From Candidatus Bipolaricaulota bacterium (GTDB lineage: Bacteria > Bipolaricaulota > Bipolaricaulia > Bipolaricaulales > Bipolaricaulaceae), in contig CALKES010000017.1 of the NCBI GenBank assembly GCA_938084715.1, positions 1 through 62,720 of the forward strand: a stretch of 62,720 bases of DNA, written 5' to 3'. The notes under the pieces were generated by a model. The model was not told the origin of the DNA. It ran no database searches and was given only the letters and a program-made list of their open reading frames with translations. The position numbers and the translations under genes are program-made. Every line of letters starts with the position of its first letter. The first letter of the stretch is position 1. This document shows, one piece after another, positions 59,520 through 62,720 of this stretch.

Positions 59520-60721
59520 TGACCGAGTTCCGGATCACGTCTCGAGTTCCGGGGTCGGAGGCCCGGGCCGGGGAGCTTGTGACCCCCCACGGGACGGTTC
59601 GGACCCCGGCGTTCGTCGCCGTGGCCACCCGGGGGACGGTCAAGGCCCTCGGGGTGGACGACCTCGAGCGGCTCGGGGTCGAGGTCCTCATCGGGAACAC
59701 CTACCACCTCGCCCTGCGGCCCGGGGCGGAACGGGTCGCCGCCCTGGGCGGGCTGCAGGGGTTCACTGGCTGGCGGGGCCCCTGGTTCACCGACTCCGGG
59801 GGGTTCCAGGTGTTCAGCCTCGGGGCGGGGAAGGTCCACGGGGTGGGGAAGATCGCGTCCGTGTTCCCCGGGGACGCCCCCCCGAAACCCGTGGGGGAAA
59901 GCCTCGTCCACCTCACCGAGGACGGGGCCCACTTCCGGTCCGTGGTCGACGGCTCCCCGGTGTTCTTCTCCCCCGAGGGTGTGATCCGCCTCCAGCGGCT
60001 CCTTGGGGCCGACGTGATCCTCCCGTTGGACGAGTGCACGTCCCCGTTCCACGACCACGCGTACACGAAAAGGGCCATGGAGCGGACCCACCGCTGGGCG
60101 GAGCGGGCTCTCGCGGCGTTTGAGCGCACCCAGGGGGTGGGTCCGAACCCCGCGCAAGCTCTGTGGGGGATCGTCCAGGGCGGGGCCTACGAGGACCTCC
60201 GGCGGGCCTCGGCCCGGGCGATCGCGGGGATGGGTTTTCCGGGGTTCGCGATCGGCGGCTCCTTGGGCCGCTCGAAGGAGGAGATGCTCCGGGTCGTCGA
60301 GTGGACGGCCGAGGAGCTCCCCCCGGACAGGCCCCGGCACCTCCTCGGGATCGGGGGGGTGGAGGACGTCCTCCAGGCGGTGGCCCGGGGGGTGGACACG
60401 TTCGACTGCGCGGCGCCGACCCGCCTGGCCCGGAATGGGGTCCTCCTCTCGTTGGCGGAAGAAGGGTTCCGGATCCCCATCAAGAACGCCCGGTTCGCCC
60501 GCGACGACGGCCCAGTCGAGGAGGGGTGCGACTGCCCGACCTGCGGGCGGTACTCCCGGGCCTTCCTCCGCCACCTCCTCCAGGCAGGGGAGCTCTCCTA
60601 CTACCGGCTCGCCACCCTCCACAACGTGCGGTTCATGGTCCGGCTCCTGGGCCGGGTGCGGGCGGCGCTCGCGGCGGGGAAGGCCGTCTCCGCCGTCCTC
60701 CTGGATCCCTCGGCCGGCTAG
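59519..60721 (+). CDS. tgt: tRNA-guanine transglycosylase
   Basis: This 400-residue enzyme exchanges guanine-34 of GUN-anticodon tRNAs for a queuosine precursor or queuine. It has D92 in TDSGGFQVFSL, the PLDECTSP segment (D171), the nucleophile region DTFDCAAPTR (D293-D296) and zinc ligands C337, C339, C342 and H352. The substrate loop that reads GGLAVGE in preQ1-specific bacterial enzymes and GGLSGGE in eukaryotic queuine enzymes reads GGSLGRS here (246-252), with Gly where bacteria have Val. With the adjacent Qng1 gene this suggests queuine is the substrate. Confidence 0.96.
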   Translation: MTEFRITSRVPGSEARAGELVTPHGTVRTPAFVAVATRGTVKALGVDDLERLGVEVLIGNTYHLALRPGAERVAALGGLQGFTGWRGPWFTDSGGFQVFSLGAGKVHGVGKIASVFPGDAPPKPVGESLVHLTEDGAHFRSVVDGSPVFFSPEGVIRLQRLLGADVILPLDECTSPFHDHAYTKRAMERTHRWAERALAAFERTQGVGPNPAQALWGIVQGGAYEDLRRASARAIAGMGFPGFAIGGSLGRSKEEMLRVVEWTAEELPPDRPRHLLGIGGVEDVLQAVARGVDTFDCAAPTRLARNGVLLSLAEEGFRIPIKNARFARDDGPVEEGCDCPTCGRYSRAFLRHLLQAGELSYYRLATLHNVRFMVRLLGRVRAALAAGKAVSAVLLDPSAG

Positions 60722-60737
60722 GGGCCTCCTCGCCCCC

Positions 60738-60764
60738 TTGATAGCGGAGGGGGGTACCTATACT
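60738..60764 (+). promoter_or_regulatory. Promoter of the miniprotein gene (leader copy A)
   Basis: TTGATA (60738-60743), a 15-base spacer and TATACT (60759-60764) precede a leader of about 215 bases. The spacer is short. Confidence 0.45.
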
Positions 60765-60888
60765 AGAATGTAGGGTGGAGCCGGCCCGTCCGGGGTAATG
60801 GGTCGCCTCTGGGCCTTCCCGGTGGGCACACCGCGCACGACACCTCCAAATCCGGCCTCCCTGCCCCGACGGTCGGGACCCCGCCCAA

Positions 60889-60990
60889 AGGGGGTGATCC
60901 GCTGGAACGGATCCTTCGCCGTCCGGTCCTCGCCCTTGTCCGCAAGGGTGGGACCGACCAGTGAGAGACTGCAAGGAGGTGCGGGATGCG
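60889..60990 (+). repeat. Structured leader element, copy A
   Basis: These 102 bases recur at 62619-62720 with one difference. They can form three hairpins in a row: GATCCG/CGGATC (60896-60913), a long stem GTC-GGTCC ... GGACC-GAC enclosing CCCTTG-TCCG-CAAGGG (60921-60958), and CAGT-GAGAG-ACTG (60959-60971). These are followed by AAGGAGGT (60973-60980) and ATG at 60986. The single difference (A60944 versus G) lies in a stem opposite T and turns an A-U into a G-U pair, so pairing is kept. A cis-acting RNA controlling translation is the simplest reading. Confidence 0.7.
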
Positions 60991-61333
60991 GGCGACGGCT
61001 TTGGGGTTGGCCCTGGTGCTGGCGGTCGGGGTCCTCGGCCTGGCAGGTGATGGGAGCGTGGCGGGGCCGGTGGCAGTTGACGATGAAGGAGCCATCTCGG
61101 CAATGCCCCCCCAGGCTTCCCCGCCCACGGACTGGTGGTGTTGGTACAAGTGGCGTTGCGGCCCGGACCTAACCTGGTGGTACATCGGCTGCTATGGCGA
61201 GTATTGCGAGAACTTCATCGTCTTGCCCGTGATCGGACCGATCTGCCTGAGGTGGAGGACGTCGTACGTGTGTGGACCTTTCCCACCAGAAGCTATCCCG
61301 TACTCAGTAGGCGAGGTGGCGCTCGTGTACTGA
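60986..61333 (+). CDS. Secreted six-cysteine, Trp-rich miniprotein
   Basis: I do not recognise this 115-residue protein. It has a signal peptide (LALVLAVGVLGLAGDG), a Pro/acidic spacer that may be a propeptide (residues 22-48) and a compact part with six cysteines (52, 58, 69, 74, 87, 96) and seven tryptophans (DWWCWYKWRCGP, TWWYIGCYGEYC). Three disulfides are likely after export. A consensus ribosome binding site lies at ideal distance and is preceded by the repeated structured leader. Bacteriocin-like, binding or structural roles are all possible. Confidence 0.7.
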   Translation: MRATALGLALVLAVGVLGLAGDGSVAGPVAVDDEGAISAMPPQASPPTDWWCWYKWRCGPDLTWWYIGCYGEYCENFIVLPVIGPICLRWRTSYVCGPFPPEAIPYSVGEVALVY

Positions 61334-61348
61334 AGCGATGGGTAGCAT

Positions 61349-61380
61349 CCACCGCGGGGTGCCCGGAGCACCGGCGGTGG
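61349..61380 (+). terminator. Hairpin between the two secreted-protein genes
   Basis: CCACCGC (61349-61355) pairs with GCGGTGG (61374-61380), and the inner GGTGC-CCGGA-GCACC (61358-61372) caps it. It may be a partial terminator or an mRNA processing stem. Confidence 0.5.
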
Positions 61381-61411
61381 CTGGGGTTTGTCCCGACGCA
61401 AGGAGGTGGCG

Positions 61412-62221
61412 ATGAACAGGTTCTTGGCGCTGTCGTGTCTTGTCCTCGCTTCCGGGATCGGGGTTGAGGCCGCGGGGTCGCCCGTGCCGGGGGGGATTGG
61501 CCCAGGTCTCGGTTGGGTCTACCGGGCCCAGGTGACGGATCTGGCCCGAGACGTCACCCGCACGACGACTCTCACGTTTCTGGGCGTGGGCGAGCCCGGG
61601 GGGAGGCAAGCCATCGCGGTCATCGGCGACGACGACAGGGGGACGACGCTGAGCGTCTGGCCCGTGGGCCTCGGTGCCCCTCTGGCCACCCCCGCCGCGG
61701 GGCCGGACCCGGTGGTCCTGCGATGGCCCACGGTGCTCGACCTCGTCCCTGAGCTTCGGGGAGGGATGCCCCCGGTCCAGGGGGTTGCCCTCCCCGCGGT
61801 GCCGGTGCCGGAGCTGGAGTTGACGCTCTCGTTCCAGCAGCTGCTGGACGGAGGTGCCGTCGGACGAGGGGAGATCCGCCTGGCCCTCGGTCCCCACGGA
61901 GCGGTCACGGTCCCGGCGGGGACGTTCGGGGGCCTGTACGCGAGCACCTACTCCGCGAGCTGGGGAAACACCTCGCACCAGGGCCAGGCGTGGTGGCCCG
62001 GGGAGGACGGTGCGGCGGGGCCGGGGTGGATCCCCGTGCGGGCCCAGGGAACCCTGGGAGTCGCGGTGCGCTACACCTGGGAACTCGTGGAGCGCGTGGT
62101 TTTGGACGCAGAGGAGCTTCTGGCGCGGCTCCGGGATGCGCTCGCCGCTACGGAGAGGGTGAACCCCCCGCTCGCCCGGGAGGCGCGCGACGCGCTGAGG
62201 GAGGTTGGGATCGACCTCTAG
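61412..62221 (+). CDS. Secreted protein of unknown function
   Basis: I do not recognise this 269-residue protein. It has a signal peptide (FLALSCLVLASGIGVEAAG). A beta-rich body follows, with LGWVYRAQVTD, a VTVPAGTFGGLYAST segment loosely like DUF3108-type exported proteins, and an HQGQAWWPGEDG loop. The C-terminal helix (EELLARLRDALAATERV) is amphipathic. AAGGAGGTGG precedes the ATG. It follows the miniprotein gene by about 80 bases with a hairpin between, and the repeated leader recurs downstream, so the two genes may form a duplicated unit. Confidence 0.65.
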   Translation: MNRFLALSCLVLASGIGVEAAGSPVPGGIGPGLGWVYRAQVTDLARDVTRTTTLTFLGVGEPGGRQAIAVIGDDDRGTTLSVWPVGLGAPLATPAAGPDPVVLRWPTVLDLVPELRGGMPPVQGVALPAVPVPELELTLSFQQLLDGGAVGRGEIRLALGPHGAVTVPAGTFGGLYASTYSASWGNTSHQGQAWWPGEDGAAGPGWIPVRAQGTLGVAVRYTWELVERVVLDAEELLARLRDALAATERVNPPLAREARDALREVGIDL

Positions 62222-62618
62222 GTCGCGCCCCCGGCGATGACGGTCGGCAGGAGGGGGGCAGCCGAGGGGCGACCGTTGCCAGGGCTACGGTGGGCGTTGG
62301 TGCCCTGCTAGCCGCGTTCTGGGGTGGCCTGGGTCACGGGGGGGCGAATCGTAGGAACGCCCCATCCTTCCCTGAGCCGTGGCGCATCGCCCCGCCGGCC
62401 GGGACCCGCTCCGGCCCGGGGGCGCCGGCGGGACGACGGTCACCCCGAGGGCCCACCGGGGCGCAGTGGCCGCGTTCGCCGGCCAACACCGGATCGGGGC
62501 CGGGGTGCTCGCGGTCGAGCTCGAAGCCCTGCCATCGGGTTCGTCTTCTGGTCTCCTCCCCGGAGGTTGAGGTGGCTCCGGGTTCACTTTATATATTGTT
62601 GACGATGCCTCGAGGAAG
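62222..62618 (+). other. Intergenic region with promoter for leader copy B
   Basis: I see no convincing gene in these 397 bases. Near the end, TTGAGG (62567-62572), a 17-base spacer and TATATA (62590-62595) form a good promoter. It would start a transcript just before the repeated leader. The short AT-rich run around 62588-62600 stands out in this GC-rich context. Confidence 0.45.
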
Positions 62619-62720
62619 AGGGGGTGATCCGCTGGAACGGATCCTTCGCCGTCCGGTCCTCGCCCTTGTCCGCGAGGGTGGGACCGACCAGTGAGAGACT
62701 GCAAGGAGGTGCGGGATGCG
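62619..62720 (+). repeat. Structured leader element, copy B, with the start of a truncated gene
   Basis: This is the near-identical second copy of the leader at 60889-60990, ending at the window edge. It includes AAGGAGGT (62703-62710) and an ATG at 62716. The gene that follows begins ATGCG, like the miniprotein gene, but lies outside the window. With the promoter at 62567-62595, nearly the whole 5' untranslated region would be this element. Confidence 0.75.

Noticed and set aside
62237-62311. Short ATG frame of 24 codons after the last secreted-protein gene
   Set aside because: It has no ribosome binding site and no recognisable features. It is too short to tell from chance.
62285-62704. 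Minus-strand frame whose first 30 codons also occur opposite leader copy A
   Set aside because: The shared protein sequence is only the antisense reading of the repeated leader DNA. The frame has no ribosome binding site and diverges immediately outside the repeat.

Overview
The window is a compact, very GC-rich bacterial chromosome segment. Genes sit a few bases apart or overlap by ATGA/GTGA junctions. The gene content suggests a deep-branching, anaerobic or microaerophilic, probably thermophilic bacterium. Three things support this: a superoxide reductase/rubrerythrin/archaeal-type peroxiredoxin/ferritin set with no catalase or superoxide dismutase in view, a NusG with a Thermotoga-like inserted domain, and an EF-Tu with an atypical switch I. 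Candidate phylum Bipolaricaulota (Acetothermia) is my best guess, but this is inference; no rRNA is present to test it.

Layout. 1-3.2 kb: two secreted surface proteins (DUF11/Ig-like/lamin-tail; Ig-like plus beta-rich) of visibly lower GC. 3.5-9.9 kb (minus): a secreted protein, a MacB/LolD-type ABC ATPase and permease, a beta-rich secreted protein related to the one at 1.8 kb, then mutS. 10.1-12.2 kb: an OmpR-type response regulator and its histidine kinase. 12.2-15.2 kb: an oxygen/iron-defence operon headed by a Fur/PerR-family gene with a 19-bp palindrome on its promoter, then a DpsL-like ferritin split by a frameshift, rubrerythrin, peroxiredoxin, ferritin and superoxide reductase. 15.2-20.3 kb: a UV-repair operon (DUF523/DUF1722, UvsE, hydrolase, CPD photolyase, hydrolase). 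20.4-25.5 kb: an Ala-rich repeat surface protein, an Mth938-domain protein, an M42 peptidase and a radical SAM enzyme. 25.6-31.1 kb (minus): dppABC-type transporter and uvrB. 31.2-36.5 kb: thioredoxin-like protein, DUF89 phosphatase, second Fur protein, tRNA-Leu, ComEA-like HhH protein and a lipoprotein joining four Ig-like domains to a parvulin chaperone. 36.7-38.0 kb (minus): two DUF47/PhoU-like genes. 38.1-41.0 kb: EF-G-like protein, CBS protein and YjbQ.

41.0-49.6 kb is the classic translation/transcription block: tRNA-Thr, tRNA-Tyr, tRNA-Thr, tuf, rpmG, tRNA-Trp, secE, nusG, rplK, rplA, rplJ, rplL, rpoB. It stops without rpoC and runs into a Nudix hydrolase, an anion permease, a metallo-beta-lactamase-fold hydrolase and priA. 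54.3-56.3 kb (minus): ferritin-like protein, fmt (apparently CTG-started) and def. 56.3-60.7 kb: recG, a queuosine-salvage glycosylase (Qng1/DUF2419) and tgt.

60.7-62.7 kb: a six-cysteine secreted miniprotein and a second secreted protein. The miniprotein is preceded by a structured leader of about 100 bases that recurs almost identically at the window's end, again just upstream of a ribosome binding site and ATG. This repeated leader is the least explained element in the window. Several single genes have a -10-like box only 6-11 bases before the start codon, suggesting leaderless or near-leaderless mRNAs.
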